From positions 62,001-126,000 of the forward strand of contig NZ_CAJPUY010000003.1 in the NCBI RefSeq assembly GCF_905397275.1: a stretch of DNA of 64,000 nt. The letters are read 5' to 3'. Below, piece after piece: positions 37,093-46,896 of the stretch (the first letter of the stretch is position 1; every line of letters begins with the position of its first letter). The position numbers and the translations under genes were made by a program. The notes beneath the pieces are model-generated. The model was given only the letters and a program-made list of their open reading frames with translations. It made no database searches and was not told the DNA's origin. Source of the stretch: Cupriavidus yeoncheonensis (GTDB lineage: Bacteria > Pseudomonadota > Gammaproteobacteria > Burkholderiales > Burkholderiaceae).

Positions 37093-38826
37093 TCAACCCT
37101 TGAGCGTCTGTTCCAGCACGTGCAGTTCGTGGTTGAGCTGCGCGTCCTTGCTGCGTTCGTCGGCGATCTTGCGCACCGCGTGCAGCACGGTGGTGTGGTC
37201 GCGCCCGCCGAAGAGTTCGCCGATCTCGGGCAGGCTCTTCTGCGTGAGTTCCTTGGCCAGGTACATCGCGATCTGGCGCGGCCGGGCAATGTTGGCAGGC
37301 CGCTTCTTCGAGTACATGTCCGCGACCTTGATGTTGTAGAAGTCCGCGCAGGTCTTCTGGATGTTCTCCACCGAGATCTGGCGGTTCTGCACCGTCAGCA
37401 GGTCCTTCAGCGCCTCGCGCGTCACCTCGATGGTGATGTCGCGGCCGTGGAAGTTGGAGAACGCCAGGATCTTGCGCAGCGCGCCTTCGAGCTCGCGCAC
37501 GTTGGAACGCAGGTGCTTGGCAACGAAGAACGCGACTTCTTCCGGCACGCTCACGTTCTCGGCGGCGGCCTTCTTCATCAGGATCGCCACGCGCATTTCC
37601 AGCTCGGGCGGCTCGATGGCCACGGTCAGGCCGGAGTCGAAGCGCGAGATCAGGCGGTCGTCGATGCCGGTGATCTCCTTCGGGTACGTATCGCTGGTGA
37701 TGATCACCTGCGCCCGGTTGGCGATCAGCGCCTCGAACGCGTAGAAGAATTCTTCCTGCGTGCGGTTCTTGCCGGAGAAGAACTGGATATCGTCGATCAG
37801 CAGCAGGTCGAGCGAGTGGTAGTAGCGCTTGAACTCGTCGAACGCCTTGCGCTGGTAGGCCTTCACCACGTCGGACACATATTGTTCGGCGTGGATGTAG
37901 CGGATGCGCGCGCGCGGGTTCTCCAGCAGCATGAAATTGCCGATGGCGTGGATCAAGTGCGTCTTGCCCAGGCCCACGCCGCCATAGAGATACAGCGGGT
38001 TGTAGGACTTGCCCGGGTTGTTGGCCACTTGAATAGCGGCGGCGCGCGCGAGCTGGTTGGCCTTGCCGGTGACGAAGTTGTCGAACGTCAGGATCGGGTT
38101 CAGACGCGAGCGCTCATGCACCGTATCGTTGGCCTGGCCAGGCTGGCCGGGCTGCGCGACGGGCGCGCCGGGGTGCTGCACCATCGGGCCCGACTGCATG
38201 GGCGGTTGCTGCTGCTGCATGCGGTAGGAGCGGGCGGCGGCTTCGGACGGATCCATCTGGACCACGTCGACCTCACCCATGTCCGACCCGTGCTGCGCAC
38301 CCGGCGCCTGCTGCTGGCGGGAGCCACCTTGAAGCGGATGGCCGGGGTAGGGCGACTGGCCCGGCCCGAAGCCTGCCTGGCCACGGGCGGACTGGTATTC
38401 GCCATAGCCCGGCTGCATGCCGGGCTGGGTGAACTGCTGGCCCATCGGCTGCCCCATGGGTTGCCCCGTCGGCTGGCCGGCATAGCCCTGCATCCCCGTA
38501 CCCGGTGCTGCGTGACCGTCGGATCCGGCACCCATGCCGCCCACCGGCGGCTGCGCATAGGCCGCGGCACGGCCCGACGCAGCGGGATCCAGGACAAAGT
38601 GAACACTGACCTGCGCTTCCCAATATTCGCAGGCAAGGGCAGTAATACGCCCCGAAAACTGGCTCTTGACCCAATCCAGCTTGAACCGGTTCGGCGCAGC
38701 AATGCGCAGCGTGAGCGCTTCTTCGTCGAAACCGACGGGCGCCAACGGCTTGATCCAGGTTTTGAACTGTTGCGGCGTCAGTTCGCGCTCGAGTTGCGCG
38801 GCTGCCGCCTGCCAGAAGTCTTGCAT
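37093..38826 (-). CDS. dnaA: Chromosomal replication initiator protein DnaA
   Basis: 577 residues, against 467 in E. coli. Domain I (1-80, [25 protein letters not shown]) binds DnaB/DiaA. Domain II is a very long linker (about 80-235) rich in Gly, Gln, Pro and Met, which explains the extra length. Domain III, AAA+: [22 protein letters not shown], Walker [17 protein letters not shown], Walker [11 protein letters not shown], sensor [12 protein letters not shown]. Domain IV: helix-turn-helix with [42 protein letters not shown], the DnaA box reader. Divergent from rpmH across the origin. Confidence 0.98.
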   Translation of the reverse strand: MQDFWQAAAAQLERELTPQQFKTWIKPLAPVGFDEEALTLRIAAPNRFKLDWVKSQFSGRITALACEYWEAQVSVHFVLDPAASGRAAAYAQPPVGGMGAGSDGHAAPGTGMQGYAGQPTGQPMGQPMGQQFTQPGMQPGYGEYQSARGQAGFGPGQSPYPGHPLQGGSRQQQAPGAQHGSDMGEVDVVQMDPSEAAARSYRMQQQQPPMQSGPMVQHPGAPVAQPGQPGQANDTVHERSRLNPILTFDNFVTGKANQLARAAAIQVANNPGKSYNPLYLYGGVGLGKTHLIHAIGNFMLLENPRARIRYIHAEQYVSDVVKAYQRKAFDEFKRYYHSLDLLLIDDIQFFSGKNRTQEEFFYAFEALIANRAQVIITSDTYPKEITGIDDRLISRFDSGLTVAIEPPELEMRVAILMKKAAAENVSVPEEVAFFVAKHLRSNVRELEGALRKILAFSNFHGRDITIEVTREALKDLLTVQNRQISVENIQKTCADFYNIKVADMYSKKRPANIARPRQIAMYLAKELTQKSLPEIGELFGGRDHTTVLHAVRKIADERSKDAQLNHELHVLEQTLKG

Positions 38827-39613
38827 TGTTTTTTGTTAAGTTAGCGCATCCCCAGGGTGCGCCACTGGCTGCTGTCGCGCCTCGCCAGCCCGGCCTTCCT
38901 CGTACCCATGCCTGCGGCGCCGGCAGCGACTGACGTATACGTCGATGTAAACGGTCCGCCGCGTCGGCCTGCAAAAACTTGGGGGGAAGCCCGGGATGCG
39001 CCTGCGCCACGCAGCCCGTGTAGTGATTGGACCGGGATTGTACCCCCGGCCTCAAGTTATCCACAAAGGATAAGTCTGTGGACAACTTGTGCAAATTCAG
39101 TGGATTGGTGTGCACAACCCGAGCACTGGCGCGGGGCTCCGGCATGCTGCAATGCCGGAAAATGCAGCGGAAACAGGGACTTCGGCCAATCCGGCAGCCT
39201 GACGCGGTGCATGAATCAGCACGCAAACTTGTTAACAGGCTGTTGTGGACAATGGCGCACGGGTGTTTACGTAGTGCTGTCGCGATTGTGTCCTCGCACA
39301 CATTACGGAGTCTTGACACTGGCGCAGAAAATCGTTTAAATGGTGGGTTCTGCGATGCGGCAGGGGATCACGTATGCGCATCGCCGGGTCTGGCCTGTCC
39401 GTGCCGCCCGCGATTGCAGGTATACCTGCAATCCAGCGCTGGCCGGCTTCAGGGCCGGCACCAAGACAGAACCAGAATCGTCGTGACCATGCCGGTAAAC
39501 GCCCTTGGGTATTTGCCGGCGCGCGGCAACCCCAACGCGAACCATACGCGGCGGCCACGGCACCCCGGCACCGGCCGGAGGCGGGCTAGCCCAGATCAAC
39601 CAGAGAGTGCAAC
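38827..39613. other. oriC: Replication origin region (oriC) with DnaA boxes
   Basis: The 787-bp spacer between divergent dnaA and rpmH. DnaA boxes: a perfect TTATCCACA at 39057-39065; TGTGGACAA (reverse TTGTCCACA) at 39077-39085 and 39244-39252; TGTGCACAA (reverse TTGTGCACA) at 39109-39117. GTTAACAGGC and TTTAAAT-like AT-rich stretches near 39230 and 39333-39345 are possible unwinding sites. No gene is supported inside. Placement fits chromosome-1 origins of Burkholderiaceae. Promoters for dnaA and rpmH should also lie here. Confidence 0.8.
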
Positions 39614-39748
39614 ATGAAACGTACCTACCAACCTTCCGTTACCCGTCGCAAGCGTACCCATGGTTTCCGTGTGCGCATGAAGACCCGTGGCGGCCGTGCC
39701 GTCATCAACGCTCGTCGCGCCAAGGGCCGCAAGCGCCTGGCCATCTAA
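39614..39748 (+). CDS. rpmH: 50S ribosomal protein L34
   Basis: 44 residues: [14 protein letters not shown]... to [11 protein letters not shown], the complete and highly conserved L34. It binds near the peptide exit tunnel of the large subunit. GAGAGTGCAAC precedes the ATG. First gene of the plus-strand origin cluster, overlapping no other gene; rnpA follows. Confidence 0.98.
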   Translation: MKRTYQPSVTRRKRTHGFRVRMKTRGGRAVINARRAKGRKRLAI

Positions 39749-39809
39749 GGGCCGGGCGACCGGTCTGGACGGTGGCAACGCCGTCCATGCCAACCGCCTC
39801 GCGTTCCGG

Positions 39810-40292
39810 ATGGCCGGTAGCTTGCCGCAGGCTGCAGTGTTCCCGCTAGCTTTGCCAAGCGTGTCTACCTTTGCCTTTCCCAAAGCCGCGAGGCTGACAA
39901 AGACGGATGAGTTTTCATCCGTTTTTGCTTTGCGGCCGCGCAAGCGCAGTCCGCACTTCGTGCTCTATGTGCGCGCCAACGGCCGGGCCGAAGCCCGGCT
40001 GGGCGTGGTCGTGGGCAAGAAGTTCGCACCGCGCGCGGCCGAGCGCAACCTGGTCAAGCGCATGGCGCGCGAGCTGTTCCGCCAGCGGCAAGACCAGCTT
40101 GGCGGGCGCGACGTGCTGCTGCGCTTGCAGACAAAGTTTCCGCGCGCGGAATTTACCAGCCGCGCGGCAGTCCGACACGCGTGCCTGACGGAGATTTCCA
40201 GCCTGCTGGAAGTGGCCGCCCGGCCGTTGCCGCCTCAGCCACCGCCTTCACCATCGGCCTCGCCAGAACAGCCCAAGGGCCTTCCGACCTGA
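39810..40292 (+). CDS. rnpA: Ribonuclease P protein component
   Basis: About 160 residues from ATG 39810; the start is uncertain, since a GTG at 39861 (closer to the family start AFPKAARLTKTDEFSSVF) would give 143 residues, and neither has a clear ribosome site. The open frame extends back to 39687 over rpmH. The protein binds the RNase P RNA and helps mature tRNA 5' ends. FALRPRKRSPHFVLYV, RLGVVVGKKFAPRAAERNLVKRMARELFR is the family signature with the RNR-like basic helix. The tail is Pro/Ser-rich. Confidence 0.93.
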   Translation: MAGSLPQAAVFPLALPSVSTFAFPKAARLTKTDEFSSVFALRPRKRSPHFVLYVRANGRAEARLGVVVGKKFAPRAAERNLVKRMARELFRQRQDQLGGRDVLLRLQTKFPRAEFTSRAAVRHACLTEISSLLEVAARPLPPQPPPSPSASPEQPKGLPT

Positions 40293-40304
40293 CCGCTCCC
40301 AGCC

Positions 40305-40601
40305 ATGAAGCGAATCCTGCTAGCCCTGCTGCGCATCTACAAGATCGCTCTGAGCCCGTACCTGGGCTCGCGGTGCCGCTTCTGGCCTACCTGTTCCGAC
40401 TACGCCCGCGACGCCGTCATCCGTCATGGCGCCGCGCGCGGCAGCTGGATGGCGGCCTGCCGGCTATGTCGTTGCCATCCTTTCGCACAAGGCGGGTATG
40501 ATCCCGTGCCGGGTGCGGAAGCGGAAACGGCACAAACGGGCAAGTTTGCCCATCCCGCGACAGGCCACAGGCCTGTCACCGTCCGTCTCCCACGACCCTG
40601 A
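40305..40601 (+). CDS. yidD: Membrane protein insertion efficiency factor YidD
   Basis: 98 residues. [68 protein letters not shown] is the full YidD signature with its three conserved Cys. Membrane-associated helper of YidC/Sec insertion. It starts 13 bp after rnpA and 22 bp before yidC, the classic rpmH-rnpA-yidD-yidC order. The last ~25 residues after DPVP are not conserved in character. Confidence 0.95.
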   Translation: MKRILLALLRIYKIALSPYLGSRCRFWPTCSDYARDAVIRHGAARGSWMAACRLCRCHPFAQGGYDPVPGAEAETAQTGKFAHPATGHRPVTVRLPRP

Positions 40602-40622
40602 ATTCCCCGACCATAGCGAGAC

Positions 40623-42290
40623 ATGGATATCAAACGCACTATCCTCTGGGTCATCTTCTCGATGGCCCTCGTGCTGCTCTATGACAACTGGCAGCGCGCC
40701 AACGGCCACGCGTCGATGTTCTTCCCGAGCGCGACGCAGCAGCAGGCCGCCTCGGCGCCCGCCGCCGGCGCAGCCCAGGGCGATGTGCCCAAGGCCAACG
40801 CCACCGCAGGCGCCGCCGCTCCGGCAGCCCCGGGCGCTGCCCCTCAGGCAGCCGCCCAGCCCTCCGGCGAGAAGATCATCGTGACCACCGACGAGGTGCG
40901 CGCCGAGATCGACACCGCCGGCGGCATCCTGTCGCGCCTGGAACTGCTCAACGAGCACGAGAAGGACGGCAAGCCGGTGGTGCTGTTCGAGCGCGACACC
41001 ACGCGCACCTACCTGGCCCGCTCCGGCCTGATCGGCGGCGACCTGCCGAACCACACCACCGTGTTCACGGCCACCCCCGGCCCGCGCACGCTGGACGGTG
41101 CCGACAAGCTGGAAGTCACGCTGACCGCCGACAAGAACGGCGTGAAGTTCGCGAAGACTTACATCTTCCACAAGGGCAGCTACGTGGTGGACACGCGCTT
41201 TGCCGTGACCAACGAAGGCACCGCGCCGGTCTCGCCGACGCTGTACATGGAACTGGCGCGTGACGGCAGCAAGGTGGAGCAGTCGCAGTTCTACAGCACC
41301 TTCACCGGCCCGGCCATCTACACGGACGCGGACAAGTACCACAAGATCACGTTCGAAGACATCGCCAAGGGCAAGGCCAGCACGCCGGCCGCCACCACCA
41401 GTGGCTGGGTGGCGATGGTGCAGCACTACTTTGCCTCGGCCTGGATTCCGCAGGCCGGCAAGGAGCACAGCTTCTACGTCCAGCAGATCGACCCGAACCT
41501 GTACCGCGTGGGCATCCAGCAGCCGCTGGGCCAGATCGCCCCGGGTGCCACGGTGACGACCGATGCGCGCCTGTTCGCCGGCCCGCAGGAAGAGCGCATG
41601 CTCGAGAAGATCACCCCGGGCCTGGAACTGGTGAAGGACTACGGCTGGCTGACCATCCTGGCCAAGCCGCTGTTCTGGCTGCTGGAAAAGCTGCACGGCT
41701 TCCTGAACAACTGGGGCTGGTCGATCATCGCGCTGACGGTGCTGATCAAGCTGGTGTTCTTCCCGCTGTCGGCCGCAAGCTACAAGTCCATGGGCAAGAT
41801 GAAGGACCTGCAGCCGCGCATGACGGCCATGCGCGAACGCCACAAGGGCGATCCGCAGAAGATGAACGCGGAGATGATGGCGCTGTACAAGACCGAGAAG
41901 GTCAACCCGCTCGGCGGCTGCCTGCCCATCGTGATCCAGATCCCGGTGTTCATCGCGCTGTACTGGGTGCTGCTGTCGTCGGTGGAAATGCGCGGCGCGC
42001 CGTGGCTGGGCTGGATCCATGACCTGTCGGTGCCGGATCCGTTCTACATCCTGCCGATCGTGATGGCTGCATCGATGTTCGTGCAGACCAAGCTGAACCC
42101 GACCCCGCCGGACCCGGTCCAGGCCAAGGTCATGATGATCATGCCGCTGGTGTTCTCGTTCATGTTCTTCTTCTTCCCGGCCGGCCTGGTGCTGTACTGG
42201 GTAGTGAACAACGTCCTGTCGATCGCCCAGCAATGGCAGATCAACCGCATGCTCGGCAAGGGCAAGGCGGCTGTGGCGGCCAAGAGCTGA
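40623..42290 (+). CDS. yidC: Membrane protein insertase YidC
   Basis: 555 residues. TM1 at about 5-22, then an Ala/Pro-rich linker and the large periplasmic beta-sandwich (about 80-345). The conserved five-helix insertase core is at about 360-540: [38 protein letters not shown] holds the hydrophilic-groove Arg region; [31 protein letters not shown] and the final [26 protein letters not shown] complete it. Inserts and folds inner-membrane proteins alone or with SecYEG. A terminator follows at 42319. Confidence 0.98.
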   Translation: MDIKRTILWVIFSMALVLLYDNWQRANGHASMFFPSATQQQAASAPAAGAAQGDVPKANATAGAAAPAAPGAAPQAAAQPSGEKIIVTTDEVRAEIDTAGGILSRLELLNEHEKDGKPVVLFERDTTRTYLARSGLIGGDLPNHTTVFTATPGPRTLDGADKLEVTLTADKNGVKFAKTYIFHKGSYVVDTRFAVTNEGTAPVSPTLYMELARDGSKVEQSQFYSTFTGPAIYTDADKYHKITFEDIAKGKASTPAATTSGWVAMVQHYFASAWIPQAGKEHSFYVQQIDPNLYRVGIQQPLGQIAPGATVTTDARLFAGPQEERMLEKITPGLELVKDYGWLTILAKPLFWLLEKLHGFLNNWGWSIIALTVLIKLVFFPLSAASYKSMGKMKDLQPRMTAMRERHKGDPQKMNAEMMALYKTEKVNPLGGCLPIVIQIPVFIALYWVLLSSVEMRGAPWLGWIHDLSVPDPFYILPIVMAASMFVQTKLNPTPPDPVQAKVMMIMPLVFSFMFFFFPAGLVLYWVVNNVLSIAQQWQINRMLGKGKAAVAAKS

Positions 42291-42318
42291 TCGCAGGCGA
42301 TGATGAAGGTTTGATGCA

Positions 42319-42345
42319 AGCCCGGTGGAGACACCGGGCTTTTTT
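42319..42345 (+). terminator. Terminator after yidC
   Basis: AGCCCGGTG (42319-42327) pairs with CACCGGGCT (42332-42340) over a GAGA tetraloop and runs into six T. It closes the rpmH-rnpA-yidD-yidC transcript before tam. Confidence 0.93.
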
Positions 42346-42387
42346 GTTTTGGGCATCCGGTGATGCCCCGTTCCCGAGGAGATATCC

Positions 42388-43158
42388 GTGACGTGGTCCG
42401 CCAATCAATACGTTGCCTTTGAAGATGAACGCACGCGGCCGGTGCGCGACCTGGTGGCCGCCATCCCGAACCAGATGATCCGCACGGCCGTGGACATCGG
42501 CTGTGGCCCTGGCAACTCCACCGAGGTCCTGATGGCGCGCTACCCCGGTGCGTCGATCACCGGCATGGACAGCTCGGACGACATGATCGAAGCCGCGCGC
42601 AAGCGCCTGCCGGACGTGCAGTTCGGCCTGGCGGACATCGCGGCGTGGAATGATCCGGGCCCGTACGACGTGATCCTGGCCAATGCCGTGCTGCAGTGGG
42701 TGCCGGACCACGCCACACTGTTTCCCGCGCTGGTGCAGAAACTGTCGCCCGGCGGCACGCTGGCCGTGCAGATGCCGGACAACCTGGAAGAACCCGCGCA
42801 CCGGCTGATGCGCGAGACCGCCGCGAACGGCCCATGGGCCGGCAAGCTGGCCGCGGCCAGCAATGCCCGCGCGGCGCGGGCTTCGGCGCGCTGGTACTAC
42901 GAGCTGCTGCGCCCGCACTGCGCGCGCGTGGATGTGTGGCTGACGGTCTACCACCACCCGCTGGCCGGCGGCGCGAACGCGATCGTGGAGTGGTTCAAGG
43001 GCAGCGGCCTGCGGCCGTTCATCCAGCCGCTCGATGATGCCGAGCGGGCGGCCTACCTCGCGCGATATGAAGCAGAGATCGCCAAGGCCTACCCGGCGCT
43101 GCCCGATGGTTCGGCACTGCTGCCGTTCCCGCGCTTGTTCATTGTGGCGACGCGCTGA
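42388..43158 (+). CDS. tam: Trans-aconitate 2-methyltransferase
   Basis: 256 residues; GTG start with GAGGAGATATCC upstream. Rossmann-fold SAM methyltransferase: AVDIGCGPGNSTEVL (motif I), SITGMDSSDDMI, VILANAVLQWVPDH. The opening MTWSANQYVAFEDERTRPVRDL and the later MPDNLEEPAHRLMRETA, YHHPLAGGANAIVEWFKGSGLRPF are characteristic of Tam, which methylates trans-aconitate that forms spontaneously from cis-aconitate and inhibits aconitase. It begins the non-core insert between yidC and mnmE. Confidence 0.92.
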   Translation: MTWSANQYVAFEDERTRPVRDLVAAIPNQMIRTAVDIGCGPGNSTEVLMARYPGASITGMDSSDDMIEAARKRLPDVQFGLADIAAWNDPGPYDVILANAVLQWVPDHATLFPALVQKLSPGGTLAVQMPDNLEEPAHRLMRETAANGPWAGKLAAASNARAARASARWYYELLRPHCARVDVWLTVYHHPLAGGANAIVEWFKGSGLRPFIQPLDDAERAAYLARYEAEIAKAYPALPDGSALLPFPRLFIVATR

Positions 43159-43161
43159 GGC

Positions 43162-43548
43162 TCAGCCAGGCTTGTGGCAGACGGCCTCGATATTGTGGCC
43201 GTCCGGATCCAGCACGAATGCGCCGTAGTAGCCCGGGTGGTAATGCGCGCGGACACCGGGCGCGCCGTTGTCGCGCCCGCCCGCGGCCATCGCGGCCTGG
43301 TAGAAGGCGTCCACCGCCGCCCGCGTATCGACGCGGAACGCCACATGCAGCGGCGGCTGGTTGGGCGTGCCAGCGTGGATCCAGAACTCCGGCTTGCCCG
43401 GCGGTCCGAAACCGGCCACGTCGACCGAGCCCGTCACGCTGGCCGGAATTTCCATGAGCGGCACGATGCCGATCGCGCCCAGCGCTGCGGTATAGAAGGC
43501 CTTGCTGCGGCCGTAGTCGCTGACGTTCACACCGGTGTGGTCAATCAT
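43162..43548 (-). CDS. VOC (glyoxalase/dioxygenase fold) family protein
   Basis: 128 residues, two beta-alpha-beta-beta-beta repeats. IDHTGVNVSDYGRSKAFYTAALGAIG opens the fold with a His in the metal-ligand place; LHVAFRVDTRAAVDAFYQAAM and FVLDPDGHNIEAVCHKPG give the second His and Glu. Such small proteins include glyoxalases, fosfomycin resistance enzymes and unknown isomerases. The stop lies 3 bp from the tam stop. Confidence 0.87.
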   Translation of the reverse strand: MIDHTGVNVSDYGRSKAFYTAALGAIGIVPLMEIPASVTGSVDVAGFGPPGKPEFWIHAGTPNQPPLHVAFRVDTRAAVDAFYQAAMAAGGRDNGAPGVRAHYHPGYYGAFVLDPDGHNIEAVCHKPG

Positions 43549-43583
43549 GTTCGCTTCCTTTGGGGAGATGAGGACTGGGCGAT

Positions 43584-44021
43584 TCAGGCCAGGTCGATGA
43601 CGCTCATGGTGGCATTGAGCCGGCTGACCAGGACGGGTTCACCATGCACGTCGGCAAAGACATCGGCCTCGACCACGATGATGGACCGGCCCGACTTGAG
43701 CACGTCGGCGCGGCAGCGCAACCGCTCGCTGCGCACGGCGCGCAGCAGGTTGATCTTGAACTCGGCGGTCACCACGTGGCGGCCGGCTTCGAGGATGGTC
43801 GTGGCCGCCGCGCCGGCGGTGTGGTCGGCCATGGTGGCCTGAACGCCCGCGTGCACCACGCCGCCGTGCTGAAGATGGCGCGCCGTGACGGCCAGTCCGG
43901 ATTCGCACCAGCCGGGCCCGCAATCGACCAGCATGATGCCGACGTCACTGACAAAAGCCGCCTGGCGAAAGCCGGCCTCGATGGTCTCACGCAATAACTG
44001 CCGTTCCTGTTCGGTCGACAT
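43584..44021 (-). CDS. PaaI-family hotdog thioesterase
   Basis: 145 residues from the ATG at 44021 (GAGGG five bases upstream). Single hotdog fold: GPGWCESGLAVTARHLQHGGVVHAGVQATMADHTAGAAATT, where HGGVVHAGVQATMADHTAG holds the active-site region (HG...D) of PaaI/YigI-like acyl-CoA thioesterases. The rest is beta sheet: VTAEFKINLLRAV and VVEADVFADVHGEPVLVSRLNATM. It hydrolyses unspecified acyl- or aryl-CoA. It is 35 bp upstream of the VOC gene on the same strand and likely co-transcribed. Confidence 0.88.
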   Translation of the reverse strand: MSTEQERQLLRETIEAGFRQAAFVSDVGIMLVDCGPGWCESGLAVTARHLQHGGVVHAGVQATMADHTAGAAATTILEAGRHVVTAEFKINLLRAVRSERLRCRADVLKSGRSIIVVEADVFADVHGEPVLVSRLNATMSVIDLA

Positions 44022-44188
44022 GGTGTCCCTCGCGCTGTGGTCGCCTGTGCGCGCATTGCAGCGTGAAGGGGCGGCGCTGTCAATCCGCCAAGCGGCGGGC
44101 GCGACGCACCGCACCCTTGCCGACGTGCCGTATCGCCTACACTTGAACGTGCGTCCCGCCCCTCGCCGAATGTCGAGACGCCATTGCC

Positions 44189-44986
44189 ATGAACGCTCAC
44201 TCCACCCCGAGGCTGCGCCACAAGACGCGTCCGGCCGCGGCCTTCGCCGCGCTCGGCGAGACCGGCCTGCGCCGCATCGAAGACTGCATCGTCAACCTGT
44301 TGCAGCGCGACGAGGCGGAGGACGTGCATGCGTTGCGCGTCGGCGCACGCCACCTTCGCGCGGTGTTGTGGGTGTTTGGGCCGCTGCTGCCGCCGGGCAT
44401 CGCGCAGCGGTGGAAGCAGGACCTGCGTGCGCTGGCCGACGCGGCAGGCGAGGTGCGCGACTGGGATGTGTTCATGGTCGAGACCGTCCAGCCGGCACTG
44501 GAGCGCCAGCCCGGCGACTCGATCCTCCATGCCGTGGCCGACACGGCACGCACGCGCCGCCGCCTCGCGCGCGAGACCATGCTGACCCGGCTGGCCCAGT
44601 ATCGCGACGACCCGCTGCCGGCCCTGCACCGGGACCTGGCTCACCTCCCGCTACACACCGACGATGGCAGCGGCAGCCTTGGGCCCTTCGCCCGCACGCG
44701 CGTGCGCAAAGCGCGCAAGACGTTGCGGCGGCGCGCCCTCGCGGCACGCCATGACGGCCTGCGGGCCCTGCACCGCCAGCGCATCGCGGGCAAACGGCTG
44801 CGCTACGCGATTGAGGCGCTCGCGCCCATATTGCCGAAGCAAAAGACCAGGCGCCTGCATCACAAGCTGGTCCGGCGGCAGGTCAGGCTGGGCGGCGTGG
44901 TCGATGAGAGCGTCGCGCGCCGGCTGATGTCCGAATGCCTGGGCGTACCGCTGCAGGAACAAGACGCCGGACCCGACGCTGCGTGA
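44189..44986 (+). CDS. CHAD domain protein
   Basis: 265 residues of mostly helices. The CHAD domain has conserved His and basic residues: DEAEDVHALRVGARHLRAVLWVFGPLL and RALHRQRIAGKRLRYAIEALAPILP. CHAD proteins bind polyphosphate through this basic patch and are often found near polyphosphate metabolism genes. None is seen here, nor is a CYTH triphosphatase attached. Start ATG with GCC-rich upstream, no strong ribosome site. Confidence 0.85.
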   Translation: MNAHSTPRLRHKTRPAAAFAALGETGLRRIEDCIVNLLQRDEAEDVHALRVGARHLRAVLWVFGPLLPPGIAQRWKQDLRALADAAGEVRDWDVFMVETVQPALERQPGDSILHAVADTARTRRRLARETMLTRLAQYRDDPLPALHRDLAHLPLHTDDGSGSLGPFARTRVRKARKTLRRRALAARHDGLRALHRQRIAGKRLRYAIEALAPILPKQKTRRLHHKLVRRQVRLGGVVDESVARRLMSECLGVPLQEQDAGPDAA

Positions 44987-45093
44987 AGACGCAAGAAAGC
45001 CGCACGCCTTGCCGGTTCACCGCTTTCTCCGTGCCATGCGCCCGGCAAGGCACGCCACCGACCCCGCCCACATCGATCTGAGACAATAGCGCC

Positions 45094-46521
45094 ATGACTG
45101 CCAACCTGCCCCCAATCGCCGCCATTGCCACCGCACCCGGACGCGGCGGCATCGGCGTGGTGCGCGTGTCGGGCCCGGATGTGCGCCCGGTCATGCACGC
45201 CATCTGCGGCCAGGCGCTCAAGCCGCGCCACGCCACCTACCTGCCGTTCCTGGACGGCGAGGGCAAGGTCATCGACCATGGCCTTGCGCTGTACTTCCCG
45301 GGGCCGAATTCGTACACCGGAGAAGAGGTGCTGGAGTTGCAGGGCCACGGCGGGCCGGTCGTCATGCAGATGCTGCTCGCGCGTTGCCTGCAGGCCGGCC
45401 ACGAGACCGGCCTGCGCCTGGCCGAGCCCGGCGAGTTCACGCGCCGCGCCTTCCTCAACGACAAGCTAGACCTGGCCCAGGCCGAAGCCGTGGCCGACCT
45501 GATCGAGGCCAGCACCGAAGCCGCCGCGCGTTCCGCGGCCCGGTCGATGGAAGGCGAGTTCTCCGGCGCCATCCACACGCTGGTGGAGAAGGTCATCCAC
45601 CTGCGCATGCTGGTGGAAGCCACGCTGGATTTCCCGGAAGAGGAAATCGATTTCCTGGAGGCCTCCGACGCGCGCGGCCAGCTCGCCACCATCCGCAAGG
45701 ACCTGGGCAACGTGCTCGCACAGGCCCGGCAGGGCGCGCTGCTGCGCGAAGGCCTGTCGGTGGTGCTGGCGGGCCAGCCCAATGTGGGCAAGTCATCGCT
45801 GCTGAACGCGCTGGCCGGCGCCGAGCTGGCCATCGTCACGCCGATTGCCGGCACCACGCGTGACCGCGTCAAGGAAACCATCCAGATCGAAGGCATCCCG
45901 CTGCATATCATCGACACCGCCGGGCTGCGCGACGAGGCCACGGACGAGGTCGAGCGCATCGGCATCGAACGCACATGGGACGCGATCCGCCGCGCCGATA
46001 TCGTGCTGCATCTGGTCGATGCCACCGACTACCTGCGCCACGGCCTGTCGGAGATCGACGATGCCATCGACGACCGCCTGAGCGGCCAGCTGCCGCCCGG
46101 CGCGCCGATCGTGCGCGTGGTCAACAAGATCGACGTCGCGCCGACCGTGGGCGGCATGATGTTCAACGGCAACCGCCCGCACGTGGTCGCCGCCAACGGC
46201 CCCAACCCCACCGAGATCTGGATCTCCGCGCGCACCGGCTCAGGCATCGAACTGCTGCGCAAGGAACTGCTGCGGCTGGTCGGCTGGCAGTCGGGCAACG
46301 AAGGCACGTTCCTCGCGCGCGAGCGGCACCTGACGGCACTGCGGCAGGCGCAATCGCATCTTGACGTGGCCGCCGAGCAAAGCGAGCGGCAGGCTCAAGC
46401 GCTGGATCTGTTCGCCGAGGAGCTGCGGCTGGCGCAGGAGCATCTGAACAGCATCACCGGTGAGTTCACCAGTGATGATCTGTTGGGGACGATTTTTACG
46501 CGGTTTTGTATTGGGAAGTAG
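45094..46521 (+). CDS. mnmE: tRNA modification GTPase MnmE (TrmE)
   Basis: 475 residues. With MnmG it adds the cmnm group to U34 of tRNAs. N-terminal tetrahydrofolate-binding domain: [57 protein letters not shown]. Helical domain with an inserted G domain: G1 [15 protein letters not shown]2 TTRDRVKE, G3 [15 protein letters not shown]4 NKID. The C-terminus [13 protein letters not shown] carries the catalytic Cys in the usual FCIGK end. In other Burkholderiaceae it directly follows yidC; here four genes lie between. Confidence 0.98.
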   Translation: MTANLPPIAAIATAPGRGGIGVVRVSGPDVRPVMHAICGQALKPRHATYLPFLDGEGKVIDHGLALYFPGPNSYTGEEVLELQGHGGPVVMQMLLARCLQAGHETGLRLAEPGEFTRRAFLNDKLDLAQAEAVADLIEASTEAAARSAARSMEGEFSGAIHTLVEKVIHLRMLVEATLDFPEEEIDFLEASDARGQLATIRKDLGNVLAQARQGALLREGLSVVLAGQPNVGKSSLLNALAGAELAIVTPIAGTTRDRVKETIQIEGIPLHIIDTAGLRDEATDEVERIGIERTWDAIRRADIVLHLVDATDYLRHGLSEIDDAIDDRLSGQLPPGAPIVRVVNKIDVAPTVGGMMFNGNRPHVVAANGPNPTEIWISARTGSGIELLRKELLRLVGWQSGNEGTFLARERHLTALRQAQSHLDVAAEQSERQAQALDLFAEELRLAQEHLNSITGEFTSDDLLGTIFTRFCIGK

Positions 46522-46532
46522 TCTTCCAGGGA

Positions 46533-46796
46533 TCAATCACCGGAACAAAGCCCCGGCGGACTTGCAGGCGTCCGGTCACGGGTCTGTTCGAGCGCCTCCA
46601 CGTCGGCATTGGTCAGCCCCAGGCGATGCCCGAGTTCGGCCAGTGCATCGCCCATCCTCACCCGCCCCGAGGGGTTCACGGCGCGCGCCAGAATGTCGCG
46701 GACCTCGGCCTCCGTGCTACGTCCATGCGCGGCTGCCAGTATTCGCAATGCGCGGTGGGTTTCGTCGGGGAGATTGCGTACGGTTAAAGTCGCCAT
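46533..46796 (-). CDS. FitA-like ribbon-helix-helix antitoxin, toxin gene absent
   Basis: 87 residues from ATG 46796 (another ATG at 46808 is in frame). The N-terminal RHH DNA-binding part reads TLTVRNLPDETHRALRILAAAHGRSTEAEVRDIL, very close to FitA/VapB-type antitoxins. The middle RVRMGDALAELGHRLGLTNADVEALEQTRDRTPA is the usual FitA toxin-binding tail. Normally a FitB/VapC PIN-domain toxin overlaps the 3' end. Here the frame ends 11 bp from the mnmE stop and no PIN gene is present. Probably a remnant or a solitary regulator. Confidence 0.82.
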   Translation of the reverse strand: MATLTVRNLPDETHRALRILAAAHGRSTEAEVRDILARAVNPSGRVRMGDALAELGHRLGLTNADVEALEQTRDRTPASPPGLCSGD

Positions 46797-46896
46797 CGCA
46801 GTCACCATTCGATTTCGCTTTCAATGCCGTCATTTTGTCACGATGACAGCGCAAGGCACGGTCAGGACCTTGGGCGTCGCCATCTGGCCCGAAGCG

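Noticed and set aside
37003..38844. A 613-codon open frame on the plus strand across dnaA
   Set aside because: Antisense shadow of dnaA; no domain and no start signal.
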